Positions 33,661 through 49,440 are shown, counted from the stretch's first letter. The stretch: DNA of 64,000 nt from Mesostigma viride (GCA_009746045.1 RPFO01000130.1:2202125-2266124); one strand, 5' to 3'. Program-made: numbers and translations. The notes: generated from the sequence alone by a model not told the origin.

Positions 33661-34112
33661 GGGCTTTTGGTTCCCGCCGCACATTTGAAAGTGCTGTCCT
33701 CCGGCTTTTTGCCTTTGCACCGTGTGCAGTTCTTGGACGTTTGGAATCATGGCATGGCTAACGTGATGACTGACTAGCTAGACCTTTTCAGTGGTTTTCC
33801 ATTTGCGGGTATTTCCTCGTAAATGGTGGGAGAGCGATCGCAGCAATGGTGCTCACCACTAGACACTCCCGGCCAGTTAGGCTAGAAACACACGCCCTGA
33901 TCAAGCATGCTGTTTCCGGCCCCACCGTCTAGGTCATCTAGTCGCTCCACGCGTAAGCCAGCCATAATTTCAATGCACAAGGATACACATTTCCATCACC
34001 ATTCATCTTCATCATCCTGAACGACTCGAAAACGCGGAAAAGATAACGGCAGGCTCGAGCTACCATGGTCCGGATTCTCCCGATTTCTGGCCTGCGCTGG
34101 TTGTCTCTTTGA

Positions 34113-34235
34113 TACAAGGTTGTGGGCACCACGGCCCGAATCACTATGAATGCCATACGCGGAGCCCCCACAGACTTGGGGGTGGTCTCCTTCATCACCA
34201 CTTGCCATCTATCCTTGCGTACGATCTGCCTCCAT
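34113..34235 (-). repeat. SINE-like repeat, copy 2 right part
   Basis: Continues the copy interrupted by the Penelope element (GTTGTGGGCACCACGGCCCG, GTATGGCATTCATAG on the other strand), up to the TTAATTA site. Confidence 0.75.
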
Positions 34236-34236
34236 T

Positions 34237-34435
34237 AATTACACCCCCCCCCACACGTTTAAGATTGGGGTCCGACCAATCCAGGGCTCATGATCTTAAA
34301 GAATCTTACTACTGTGATTCGATTCTACTAAGTTCTACTACATTCTACTACAATTATACTACTAGTAGAGATCAAATCCAGGGGCTCATGATCTTAAACC
34401 TGAGAATCTTAAACGTGGGGGAGGGGGGTGTAATT
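34237..34435. mobile_element. About 200-bp MITE with CCCCCC-rich terminal inverted repeats
   Basis: The left end AATTACACCCCCC...CACACGTTTAAGATT is matched by the right end AATCTTAAACGTGGGGG...GGTGTAATT. An inner inverted pair surrounds CTCATGATCTTAAA. It sits in a TTAATTAA tract. No coding capacity. Confidence 0.75.
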
Positions 34436-34493
34436 AATTAATTAATAGACACGTGATCTGCCTCCATATTACAGACAAACCAGGAGGCTGCCC

Positions 34494-35691
34494 CAGTGTT
34501 TTTTTTAAGGTTTTCGTTACTAGTGGCGCTAGGCCACTTGTGGCGTTTCGAACTATGAAAACTTCAGTTTACTCGGCCAATGTGTGGCTTTAAGCCAATT
34601 AAAATTAAGCTTGGCACGGCCACGTGTGGCGGGCTGGCTTTTTGGTGCAGCAAATGACCTTCCGGGAGCGGGGTCAGCGCGGCGCGGCGCCGTACTGGCA
34701 TTCCAAGTTCAAAGTAGTTAAGAATAGTATGTAAAGTAGTTATCTTTAGTTCAAACTAGTAGAATTTAGTAGAATCATTCACGCCTTAAGTTGGGTTGAC
34801 CTCAAAAACCTCGAACCCAACTTAAGGCGTGAATGCCTGTACACAAGGCGGGCGAGCGTCTCCGTCTCAGGCATCGGGCGCCGGGCGTACTTGGTAAATT
34901 AACAACAACGATTACTACAGCCACAAACAAAACGATTACTGTAGTGCCGAAAGTCGAAACACATTAGTCAATGCAGTACAGTGAGTACAGTACTGTATGG
35001 CTGGCGAGTGACTTAATCAGGCGGAGCCAGTTTTCGGAAGAACCGTTAGGTTCGCCAGAATTGGCGAAGCTTATAAGGCCGTACCCGTGAGAAAACATGG
35101 GGAAATGAATAGGGGATGAAAATCCGTCAATCCATCCATCCACCGATTTCTTACCGAATTTGCAAGCATAAGGGTGAGGGTCTTCCAAAAATTGTCTCGG
35201 CCGTAGAGTTTCAATGGGCAAGTTGCAAACACGCACGTCACTTGATAGCTGAGGCGCCAGCCGCCAGGCCGCTAGCCAGCCTGAAAAGTGAAAATGCACA
35301 CAAGCTGCAGTCTGCACAGTGCACGCTGGTCTCTGGCAGCGGGCCACTTGCCACTTGGCACTTGGCCGGGCTCTACGTACATGCACCATGCAGTCAGTAA
35401 TAAGTCAGTCAGTCATATATAGTAGTACTCATAGTAGTTCTAGTACTAGGGAGGCTTGTGGCGGAACGCCGGCCGGAAGACCGGCTGACACCGCCAGTTG
35501 TGGCGTAACCTGTGCTAGCGTGAACTTCAGGCACGGCCACCATGTGGCGAAACGAAACTACAAAGTAGAACAGCACGGCCAAATTGTGGCTTCTTGGGTA
35601 CCCTATCAAAGTGGGTGGCACCGCCACATTTTGCCAAAAAAAGTGCCACACCGCCACATTTGGCGGCATATCGCCACTAAAAAACACACTG
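34494..35691. mobile_element. Non-autonomous hAT-like DNA transposon (1198 bp)
   Basis: Ends are CAGTGTTTTTT and AAAAACACACTG, flanked by the perfect 8-bp duplication GGCTGCCC (34486-34493, 35692-35699). CAGTG tips with 8-bp duplications are typical of the hAT superfamily. Subterminal regions (34515-34650 and 35455-35680) are rich in short palindromes of the form GCCAC-n-GTGGC. A perfect 21-bp stem lies at 34777-34833. No transposase was found. Confidence 0.85.
34777..34833. repeat. Perfect hairpin inside hAT-like element
   Basis: ATTCACGCCTTAAGTTGGGT and its exact inverse are separated by a 16-base loop. Confidence 0.85.
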
Positions 35692-36415
35692 GGCTGCCCG
35701 GGTGTGAGCCCGTCACGTCTAGTGTAGCCCATGTCCATGCCGAGTCTATCACGAAAAGTCCACGGGTGGCGGCCCTGCCGCGCGCGGCCTGGGGCACGCC
35801 AGGTGAGGACATATCGCCCAGGCTGGGCGGGCTTGGTGCCAGCTAGTCTATCTGATGTGTCTACCTGATCTGTGCGGGCCAGGTGCCCGGTTAGGCCCAG
35901 GCGCCTGTGCCCAACAATGTTGGAATTGATTAACACGTGGGACTGCGTCATGTGAGCATAAGTCCTCAGTGGGAGGGGAACATGGGATGGAATGGATGGT
36001 ATAAGCTATCTAGGTCCTAGTTACAGGGGTGTGGGCACCGCGGCCCGACAATGTGGGAAACATAGGGCAAATCAGCGTACAAGTCCTCATTACTAATGTG
36101 CAAACCAAAGGGGATGTTAAGGGCCTTGCGCAGCATGTTGGTGACGTTGCCGTCAAGTCGTTGCTCCAGCTCCTGCGTCAGTGGCCAGGTCTCGGCGCCG
36201 TAGGTCAGGATCGTCAGAATGACGACCTTGAAGAGGTCACGCTTGACGATCCGGGGTAGCTAGGGCGGGGTTACTTTACCAGCGGCGGTGGTCATGGAGT
36301 TGCGCCCGCGCCATGCCGATCCGTGTCGTCAGGTCGTCCTCGCAGTCGGGAAGCCAACTGCCGAGCAGCTTGAAGCGGCCTGAAGTAGGGTAGTTGACCT
36401 CGGCTCTCATACTTA
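35692..36415 (-). pseudogene. APE-type LINE fragment, C-terminal region
   Basis: The minus strand gives RFKLLGSWLPDCEDD, KRDLFKVVILTILTYG and HRRLGLTGHLARTDQVDTS, as in the copy at 50.9-51.5 kb. A SINE-like repeat interrupts it at 35927-36048, and the hAT-like element lies at its 3' end. Confidence 0.82.
35927..36048 (-). repeat. SINE-like repeat, copy 3, inserted in LINE fragment
   Basis: About 120 bp flanked by ACAATGTTGGA and ACAATGTGGGA, an 11-bp imperfect target duplication. The paralogous LINE at 51.15 kb lacks it, which confirms that this core is a discrete mobile unit. Confidence 0.8.
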
Positions 36416-36429
36416 TCAAGCCTGCCGTC

Positions 36430-37209
36430 AAAATGGAAAACGCAAAACCAGAAATATCCTAACGCTGACAATTTCCAGGCATAGTTGTCTCACTTCAGCC
36501 AGCCAGCTCATCTGTCACACGTCTGATCGAGCTGTCAGGCCATGTGTCCTATACGAATGCAAACACGAACACACTACCCAACCAAGCAGCACACCAATCA
36601 ATTGGTGAGTGCTGGTTACATAAGATTTTATTACAGCTTTTTGACACAACTACGGTCAGCATTCCACACATGGCTGGCCGTTCAAACAAACGGCGCCTGA
36701 CTTACAAAAGGCAAAGCTAGTTGCCAGTAGGATTCCCTCGTAAACAACAAGCCGTCCCTGTACGTCTAACAAGCCTTTCTGCATGTACAGCCACAAGGTT
36801 GTGGCGGATCTTTCTCTCCCGCGTTCTGTTTAATAAAGTATTTTCAGAGAAATCCGATCATCCGATGCAATTCCCGCATAATCATAGTATAACCGGTTGA
36901 CGTCATGCGTATAGGCATGGCACCCCATGCGCCAAAGTGGGACCCACGGGGTGCCAACCTTATCAGTTGAACGTACCCCTTCGGGCGGAACTAATCTGTT
37001 GCCCAACATCGTCATCATCGGTGCACACGTCCAGCGCTCCAGCACAGCCACCCCTTTTGCAGACAAGGGCATGGCAAGTCGTCGCGCCGTGTGCCGCGTA
37101 TGTCTGGCAGTTGGCACGTTCCCAGGAAAGAATTTTGAACTAGGATTGTCGAAATGATTTTGAAAGTAGGATCGCAATCACAGTGCTTCAAAATTTGAAC
37201 TTTATGCTT
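36430..37209. other. Non-coding region 3' of the GT29-like gene
   Basis: No domain-bearing ORF recognised. It may include the 3' UTR of the minus-strand gene that stops at 37210. Confidence 0.4.
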
Positions 37210-42386
<5,177 letters not shown>

Positions 42387-42990
42387 ATCTCTTATCTATG
42401 GCATACCTCTTCTTTAGTTTCTTTCTCATATAAAGTTGCATTAGAAGGCGAAGGCGAACAGGCTACTGCAGCGGTGTCGACAAAGGTATCCGAAATGCTG
42501 GTTGTACATGAGGAGAAATCATAATTTGCCAGCCAAAAGCACACCGGTGGTCTGCATTGCGATGGTAATCTGGCAGGGCTGTGATGCACCATGCTACCGT
42601 TAACGTGCTAGGCGCAATAATTACCCATTAATAGCCCATTAGCCCAGAGGCTGAAGTAGTTAGACCCATTAAGTATTCGGAGTTTCGGACGGCGGACCAA
42701 TAATTTTTTGTCTTGGTCGTTGAGCGAACAACGTAGACGCGACATAATTAATTACGTCGGTATATGGATGCGCATGCGCGACTAGAAAGTAGAAACAAGG
42801 CAGTGGGCACTCGGCAGTCACAGAACCATACAAGTGTCGAACCTGACGGAAGGGATAAGCCTGCCGCATGCAGGGAAAAATCCCCACCAGTCCTTTTCTA
42901 GTTTCTCCGGCCACGCGTGACGCTGCTTGTGGCGGAAATATTACCTGTCGTACGCCATGGCGGTCCTCGGCACGTCCCGCCCGCTACATC
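42387..42990. other. Upstream region of the GT29-like gene
   Basis: No other gene seen. On the minus strand a TTTATATG motif lies about 45 bp before the start codon and could act as a TATA-like element. Confidence 0.3.
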
Positions 42991-42991
42991 C

Positions 42992-43230
42992 GACTTTAAG
43001 ATTTAGATTGGAAAGGTCTCTTTTCCTAGCTTCTTTCCCACACTTTTTTTTCCTGGTAAATGGGTTTTATTTTATTAACCAATAAGAATATCGTTAGGTT
43101 AAGAGGTACCACGCTTTATTATTATTTTCCCACAAGATTAAATGCAATAGCAACACATTGTAGTACACAAATTGTAGTAAGAAAATCCTAGTATGTATGG
43201 TCTAGGTCGGATTTTGTAATCTTAAAGTCG
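42992..43230. mobile_element. Possible MITE with GACTTTAAGATT ends
   Basis: GACTTTAAGATT at the left and AATCTTAAAGTC at the right bound an about 239-bp AT-rich, non-coding segment. No clear target duplication. The ends resemble the inner TTTAAGATT of the MITE at 34.2 kb. Confidence 0.5.
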
Positions 43231-43389
43231 GGTATACTTGCCGTCTGCGGAGCCGGAGGGCCAGGACGCGTGTAACAATGACGGAGGTGGGTAGGGCGAC
43301 CCACGTCCATAGATGTCGTCTATCTTACCAACACTTTGGCATTGCTAGCATTTTGAAGACAGCACATCGGCTGCCGGGTAAGAGAGCTT

Positions 43390-44019
43390 GTGCAGCTCGT
43401 GACTTTTGCTTGTCATGAACTGAAAAACGAGTACAAGGACTTCGGACACCGGCAACTCAACTTGCTTTGTGTACATTTCCATGTAGAAGATGTCCCGCGA
43501 GGATTACAACCCCGCCAAACGGAACTCGGAAAGGCCATGCAACAAATTGAAAAGCAGAGTTACGGGAGAACCATCGTTGTCTGCGACGGGCCCCTCGGGG
43601 TTGCTGCGTACGCCGGCAACTACAAGCCAAGAGACCGTTTGCAACGGACATCCCATCACGGCGTGGCGAAGGACTCCGGCATCACAACTGCCTACGTGGG
43701 CGGCTTTCGGAAGCTAGACGGGACTATCGCCACAAACTCGGCGACTATCAATTCCGCAACGTCCAACAGCCAATACCGCTCGCCCTATGCGACCGCCAAC
43801 ACCAAGAACATGGTCGACTCCAACCGACACGTCAACGAGATGGCGAGAAGGCAGATTGCGGAGCAAGGCGTTTGGACAAAGAACGATGTCAAAATTGCAC
43901 TGTGCTCTGTAAACGATGTAAAAATTGCTCTGTCAGATGATTGGCTTCACGCTCCCGGACCATTACGGGTACAGCCGAAACCCAAAGAAGGGACGATAGG
44001 TACTGTCATAATAACATAG
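43390..44019 (+). CDS. Unrecognised ORF, 209 codons
   Basis: The longest non-repeat ORF between the GT29-like gene and the next LINE. It contains a plausible globular stretch (YGRTIVVCDGPLGVAAYAGNY), then an Asn/Ser/Thr-rich part and a short internal repeat (NDVKIAL twice). No motif was recognised. It could be a host exon or a remnant of an element. Confidence 0.35.
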   Translation: MQLVTFACHELKNEYKDFGHRQLNLLCVHFHVEDVPRGLQPRQTELGKAMQQIEKQSYGRTIVVCDGPLGVAAYAGNYKPRDRLQRTSHHGVAKDSGITTAYVGGFRKLDGTIATNSATINSATSNSQYRSPYATANTKNMVDSNRHVNEMARRQIAEQGVWTKNDVKIALCSVNDVKIALSDDWLHAPGPLRVQPKPKEGTIGTVIIT

Positions 44020-44195
44020 CCTTCCGGCACTAGCAGCGTGACTGACGCCACCCTTGGAGCTAGTCAGCAAGCCATGTAGCTAAATGCCTTGCATCGGCGG
44101 CCCGTATGAAATATTTAGTGTCCATTAACCCAAGAAAAGTCCTTAATTAATTTAGTAGGACCACTTTGAATAAAAAAATTAAAAATTAACTATCG

Positions 44196-45845
44196 GGGTA
44201 TCTGGCGGTGCCTCCAGAGCGCCGCGCTGAAGGTCTTCATGCGCATGATGCTGCACCGGCTCCTCGCCGCGCTGGACCCATCCATACATACATGGGTGAG
44301 TCTCATATGGGTTTCCGTCGTGGTCGTAACACTGTCATGGCTGTATTTGTCGCGCGCCGGTTGATGGAGGAGGTGCGTCGCCTTTGCCCTGATGGTTTGC
44401 CGCTGGTCTTCATGTTTGTTGACTATATCAAACCCTTTGACACAGTCCTCTGGGAGGCTCTTTGGGCCATCCTAGCTCTGGATCGGGTATCACCATGCAG
44501 CGTTCATTATTGCTGCCATTCGTCGACTGTATGAGGGCTCACAGGCAGTAGTGCGGACTGCGGAAGGCACCACCCCACCATTCCCCCTTCACTACGGGGG
44601 GTGGCAAGGTTGTGTCCTGTCCCCAAATCTGTTCATTACTGTCGTGGCCGGATCACGTCATGCGCCGGGCCGACGTGCGCGCAGTTTACTGCGCTTAATT
44701 TAAGGGCTTCGAGCCCGGCTTGGACATCCTCATAACGAGCGCGAGCACAACGGCGGTGGCACTGGCTACCGCCTGTCCGACCTGATTTATGCGGATGACA
44801 CCACCGAGGTCATCGTGCGCCCCGAGCACATTCCGGACCTGGCTGGACTGTCTGGGCTTGGAGGCGAGGGCGGTGGGGTTGGAGATTATAGTGTCAAAAC
44901 TGAGGCAATGGTGATTGGGGCTTCCAGCCGCCCGCCGCTGCCGCGGCTGCTAGACGGGATGGCTCCAGTCCCGTTCCGTGATCGCTTCAAACAGTCTGCT
45001 GGGGAGCATGCTTCCCGACACCGCCGACGATGTGGACATCCGCATCAGGCTGGCCTGGTCTCGGCTTCGTTCGCTCAACACCTACAGTACTCGCGCTCCA
45101 AGGGCCTGGGCCAGCACCGCAAGGGAATGCTCTTCAAGGTCCTGAACAGTCCTCACGGTGCTTACGTACGACGCTGAGGCATGGTGGACACTCACGGACA
45201 CACCGGCCGCCAAGCTAGACGGCACGGTTTATAGGATGCTCCGACAGGTCCTCAATGTAGGGTTTTCCACACATAGATCATTAGAGTTTTTGTATCAGGG
45301 TATGCCTCCCATTTCGGACGAGATTAGGCAGCGTAGGATAGCATTTGTAGGACACCTTGCTCGCACCAGTAAGGTAGATACCGCCCTTGGTTTGGCTGGC
45401 TGAGCGGCTTGGCTGAAGCAGCTAGGGCGGCACATCCTGACCTGGCTTGGCCCCAAGGACACTCCTAGAAAGTCGGGTAAACCTGCCATTCATGAACTGC
45501 ATCCATATGTTGCTGGCCGACCTAGTGGTCCCAGGTCAGTTTGAACACCGCATTCACTCCCTCGATCTCTTCTTTGGACTGCTATGCAGAACAAGAAGAA
45601 GAGGTGGCAGAAGATTGTCCAGGCTCACACGCCAGCCCCTGTGGGCAAGCCCCCCCACCCCCCAAGCGGAAGGGGCGTTTTGCTGAGTAGTGTAGTAGTA
45701 GTTATATAGGATTTTCTAGACTAGATAGCTTAGAGTTAGATTAGTTCGATTACACGGCTTGGCCCACCTCCACCCCTCCAGCAAGGAATATGTGCTACAT
45801 GATCTCCCAACGGAGTCATGTATAATTTAATTAAATTTTTTTAAT
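44196..45845 (+). pseudogene. APE-type LINE fragment: RT and C-terminal region
   Basis: Starts inside the RT (HMGFRRGRNTVMAVFVARRL, FVDYIKPFDTVLW), continues with LIYADDTTEV near 44785, then EAWWTLTDTPAAKLDGTVYRM and RRIAFVGHLARTSKVDT. Several frameshifts break it. A 3' UTR with ACATGATCTCCCAACGGAGT leads to a TTTAATT tail. Confidence 0.82.
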
Positions 45846-45847
45846 GG

Positions 45848-46088
45848 AGGCAGATGGTACGCAAGGATAGATGGCAAGTATAGTGATGAAGGAGACCACC
45901 CCCAAGTATGTGGGGGCTCCGGTGTGACCGCGTATGGCATTCATAGCGATTCGGGCCGTGGTGCCTGCACAACCCTGCTGTAACTAGGACCTAGATAGCC
46001 TACACCATCCATTCCATCCCATTTTCCCCTCCCACTGAGGACTTGTGCTCACGTGACACAGACACGTGTCCATTAATTAATTAATCAT
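45848..46088 (+). repeat. SINE-like repeat, copy 4 (longest)
   Basis: About 240 bp from GGAGGCAGATGGTACGCAAG to the TTAATTAATTAAT tail; the core matches the other copies. A GATTCGGGCC segment is weakly B-box-like, so an RNA polymerase III origin is possible but not shown. Confidence 0.7.
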
Positions 46089-46142
46089 GCCACTCTCACC
46101 TCCGTAATTTATCATTCTCGATGAATATATATTCATTGCCCG

Positions 46143-46362
46143 GGCTATGCAATTACCCAGGCTATGGCTGACATCTTGCTCCGCCGCAGAAGAGCTGACG
46201 GACTTTGCGGCGCAGCACGGGTATTAGGCTGTTTTACTTCATTCCGCGGTGTGGATCGAGTGTCCCATGCCGGCTGTCGTTGTTTTGTTGTGGTACCTCT
46301 TGTTAGTGTTGGCTTTGTTTATTTTTACTTTGGTGCCTTTACTCTGATGTAAGTATTTATAT
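46143..46362 (+). mobile_element. RLE LINE 3' fragment (plus), copy a
   Basis: The C-terminal codons MADILLRRRRAD..., stop and 3' UTR end TCTGATGTAAGTATTTATAT, as in the copies at 48.8 and 60.5 kb. Flanks AATATATATTCATT and AATATATATTTATT suggest a target duplication, with a Penelope fragment nested at its 3' end. Confidence 0.75.
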
Positions 46363-46603
46363 CAAGGAGACAACCAGCGCAGGACAGAAATCGGGAGAAT
46401 CCGGACCATGGTAGCTCGAGCCTGCCGTTATCTTGTCCGCGTTTTCGAGTCGTTCAGGATGATGAATATGAATGGAGATGGAAATGTGTAGCCTTGTGCA
46501 TTGAAATTATGGCTGGCTTACGTGTAGAGCGACTAGATGACCTAGACGGTGGGGCCGGCCGGAAACAGCTTGCTTGATCAGGGCGTGTGCTTCGAGCCTA
46601 ACT
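46363..46603 (-). mobile_element. Penelope-like element 3' fragment (minus)
   Basis: Starts CAAGGAGACAACCAGCGCAG and is bounded by the 13-bp duplication TAAGTATTTATAT. Confidence 0.85.
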
Positions 46604-46735
46604 AAGTATTTATATTTTTAAATATATATTTATTTGGTGATGATAGAGTATGGAGGTGAGATTGGCATGATGTGTGAGTAGACGATTTTTATTTTTATAA
46701 CTTCTGTGTTATTAACTTAGATCGAGAGATCAGCA

Positions 46736-47655
46736 AATTGGTGATAGGGGCATCCAGTAGGGGCGATGGTGATAGGGGCATCCAGTAAACCACCGCTGCC
46801 GCGCCTGCTCGACGGGACGGAGGTCCCGTTCCGCGACCGCTTCAAGCTGCTGGGGAGCTGGCTTCCTGACACCGCCGACGATGTGGACACCCGCATCGGC
46901 CTTGCCTGGGCCAAGCTCCGTTCGCTCACACCTTACTGGCGCTCGAAGGGCCTGGACGGGCACCGCAAGCGCATGCTCTTCAAGGTCCTCGTCCTCACGG
47001 TGCTCACGTATGGCGCCGAGGCGTGGACCCTCCCACCCAAACTGGCAGCTCGGCTCGACGGCACAGTTTACAGGATGCTCCGGCAGGTCCTCAACGTAGG
47101 TTTTTCCGAGCGTCCGTCATCAGAGTCTTTGTATCATGGCATGCCTCGTGTTTCGGACGAGATTAGGCAGCGTAGGATAGCATTTGTAGGACACCTTGCC
47201 CGCACCAGCCAGGTCGACACCACCCTTGGTCTGGCCGGCCCCCAGCGGCTTGGCCAGCCAGGGCGGCACATTCTGACCTGGCCTGGCCCCGCGGACATTC
47301 CCAAAAGGGTAGGGAAACCTGTCACCAACTATGTTCAGATGTTGCTGGACGACCTAGTGGTCCCAGCCCAGTTTGAGCACCGCATCCACTCTCTCTCCCG
47401 TCTTTGGACTGCCATGCAGGACAAGACGCGGTGGAAGAAGATTGTCAAGGCGCACACGCCCGACCCTGTGGGCAAGCCACCTCCCCCCAAGCGGAGGAGG
47501 CGTTTTGATGAGTAGTGTCGTTAGGATTTTCTAGATAGAGTTAGGATAGTTCGATCACGCGGCTTCCTCCATTCCATCCATCATGAAATATGTGCTACAT
47601 GACCTCCCCACGGAGGCATGTTATAATTTAATTTAATTCAATTTAATCAGCAAAT
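46736..47655 (+). mobile_element. APE-type LINE 3' fragment with intact C-terminal frame
   Basis: A 5'-truncated insertion whose start is a short duplicated stretch (GTGATAGGGGCATCCAGTA twice). It includes the ORF at 46766-47515, then a 3' UTR and a TTTAATTTAATTCAATT tail. Confidence 0.82.
46766..47515 (+). CDS. LINE C-terminal domain (truncated ORF2), 249 codons
   Basis: Covers the region after the RT active site: RFKLLGSWLPDTADDVDTRI, KRMLFKVLVLTVLTYGAEAW, the conserved RRIAFVGHLARTSQVDT and a basic C-terminus (PPPPKRRRRF). No frameshift occurs in this part, so it is a younger copy than its neighbour at 44.2 kb. RT and APE domains are missing, so it cannot move on its own. Confidence 0.8.
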   Translation: MVIGASSKPPLPRLLDGTEVPFRDRFKLLGSWLPDTADDVDTRIGLAWAKLRSLTPYWRSKGLDGHRKRMLFKVLVLTVLTYGAEAWTLPPKLAARLDGTVYRMLRQVLNVGFSERPSSESLYHGMPRVSDEIRQRRIAFVGHLARTSQVDTTLGLAGPQRLGQPGRHILTWPGPADIPKRVGKPVTNYVQMLLDDLVVPAQFEHRIHSLSRLWTAMQDKTRWKKIVKAHTPDPVGKPPPPKRRRRFDE

Positions 47656-47724
47656 TATAGTACTCCGTGATATGCGCCCGCGCATGGCGCGCAAGTACTT
47701 ACTTATTTTATCTGTAGGCCATGT

Positions 47725-47790
47725 GTGCCATGTGAAGGATACCGCCTCCAAGTCGATGGGGGCTCGTGTGTGATCAACCCAATCTGGTAA
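47725..47790 (+). repeat. SINE-like repeat, copy 5 left part
   Basis: Diverged match (ACCGCCTCCAAGTCGATGGG) to the 5' half of copy 4, interrupted by the next Penelope fragment. Confidence 0.5.
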
Positions 47791-47794
47791 CCAT

Positions 47795-48033
47795 AGTTTC
47801 CCGCCCCACCGTCTAGGTCATCTCTAGTCGCTCTACACGTAAGCCAGCCATAATTTCAATGCACAAGGCTACTCATTTCTATCACCATTCATCTTCATCA
47901 TCCTGAACGACTCGAACACGCGGACAAGATAACAGCAGGCTTGAGCTACCATGGTCCGGATTCTCCCGATTTCTGTCCTGCGCTGGTTGTCTCCTTGATA
48001 GTTTCTGGCCTGCGCTGGTTGTCTCCTTGATAG
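47795..48033 (+). mobile_element. Penelope-like element 3' fragment (plus) with doubled end
   Basis: Matches the last about 210 bp of the element. The terminal TTTCTGGCCTGCGCTGGTTG segment ending TCTCCTTGATAG is present twice in tandem. Confidence 0.82.
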
Positions 48034-48175
48034 TAATTCGGGCCGTGATCAGTGCCCGCAACCCTGTAATTAGAAGCTAGATAGCTATATCCATCCACCC
48101 CATCCCATTTTCACCACCCCCCTGAGGACTTATGCTCATGTGACGCAGTCTACGTGTAAATTAATTAATTAATGT
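48034..48175 (+). repeat. SINE-like repeat, copy 5 right part
   Basis: From AATTCGGGCCGTG through the ATTCCACC-type core to a TTAATTAATTAAT tail. Confidence 0.65.
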
Positions 48176-48695
48176 GTGCCACGGTAGACCTGGGCAAAGC
48201 CATGGGATGCCTAGCAAGGATCACCTAAGCATTAACTGTTACACGAAAAAACGTCCTAGCGCCACAGACGCTGAAGTGCAGCAGCTGTCAAGCCGGCGCA
48301 AGATTTGCAAGGAAGGAAATCGACGCAGAGATTTGAAGGAATGACAGGAGGAAGTGTTTGTTGGTAATAAAAACACTAAAACCGACGAGATTTGGTGATA
48401 ATATTACCACAAATACTAATTAACGCACTGATACCGAGTGACACAAGCAGGAGAAGCACATCCGGGATTTCTGATTCAACCTACGATGCGCTAGGAAGCG
48501 CGCACTCATGGTCTGCACTACGTGCGATACGAGCATGACAACCTCTCCTTGTTGAGGTTCTACGCAACGTACACTAGGCATACGCACATGAATTCCATCG
48601 TTATTACCAGCAAAAGTTGCTGTTCCCGGCACCGTCTGTCCTTGCTCCAGCAAATATCCAGCTCCAGAATATACGTGTGCATATATATTCATAGG

Positions 48696-48994
48696 AGTGT
48701 TGCCGGCTCCGGGAGGACCGGCTGGACCTGGAGGGCCAGCGGGCCCCATGGTCGGCGCGGACCTGGACGTCATATTGGCGTCAGCGCTTGTCGGTGGCGC
48801 TGACTCGGGCCATGGCTGACATCATGCTCCGCCGTACGCGGGCTGATTTTGCGGTGCAGCAGGGCTATTAGGTTCCTCCCGTTAGGAGTTTCCATTGGTC
48901 TTATCGTAGTATAGAGATTTTACATGGCTCTGTATAGAGGTTTATAGCTGGGCGTTTGCTTTGGTTTGAGTGATTTCACTCTGCTGTAAGTAAT
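48696..48994 (+). mobile_element. RLE LINE 3' fragment (plus), copy b
   Basis: C-terminal codons (SVALTRAMADIMLRRTRADF), stop at about 48870, and the 3' UTR to CTGCTGTAAGTAATTATATT. Flanked by the 14-bp direct repeat ATATATATTCATAG. Confidence 0.85.
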
Positions 48995-49013
48995 TATATT
49001 ATTAATATATATT

Positions 49014-49440
49014 CATAGCGGCTTGGCCAACCAGGGCGGCATATCCTGACCTGGCCTGGCCCCAAGGACATTCCTAAGAAGGTAGGCAAACATGTCATGA
49101 CCTACCCACAGCAGTTGCTGGCTGACCTAATGGTTCCAGCTCAGTTTGAACATCGCATTCACTCCCTCTCTCTTGCTTGGACTGCAATGCAGAACAAGAA
49201 GAGGTGGAAGACCATTGTCCAGGCTCATATACGCCCGCCCCTGTGGGCAAGCCCCCTCCCCCCAAGCGGAAGGGGCGCTTTGCTGAGTAGAATAGGTAGG
49301 GTTTTCTAGTAGCTTAGAGTTAGATTAGTTTGGTTTCGCGGCTTTGCCCCCCCTCCATCAATCCAAGGGAATATGTGCTACATGATCTCCCAACGGAGTC
49401 ATGTTCTAATTTAATTTAATTTAATATATATATATATATA
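49014..49440 (+). pseudogene. APE-type LINE 3' fragment
   Basis: The last about 90 codons (GRHILTWPGPKDIPK-like, then MVPAQFEHRIHSLS) plus a 3' UTR with ACATGATCTCCCAACGGAGT and a TTTAATTTAATATATA tail. Confidence 0.78.

Larger units (their letters stand above)
29220..34112 (+). mobile_element. Full-length Penelope-like element (permuted, Chlamys-type)
   Basis: A single ORF (30156-33212) with N-terminal GIY-YIG and Penelope-type RT, about 930 bp of 5' leader and a 3' region ending TTGTCTCTTTG. ATACA occurs at both outer borders (28492-28496 and from 34113), a likely target duplication of the tandem unit. It lies within a SINE-like repeat. A 338-bp MITE interrupts the 3' UTR. Confidence 0.88.

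Noticed and set aside
36830..37177. 115-codon minus-strand ORF downstream of the GT29-like gene
   Set aside because: No motif and no clear splice link to the gene; treated as non-coding or 3' UTR.
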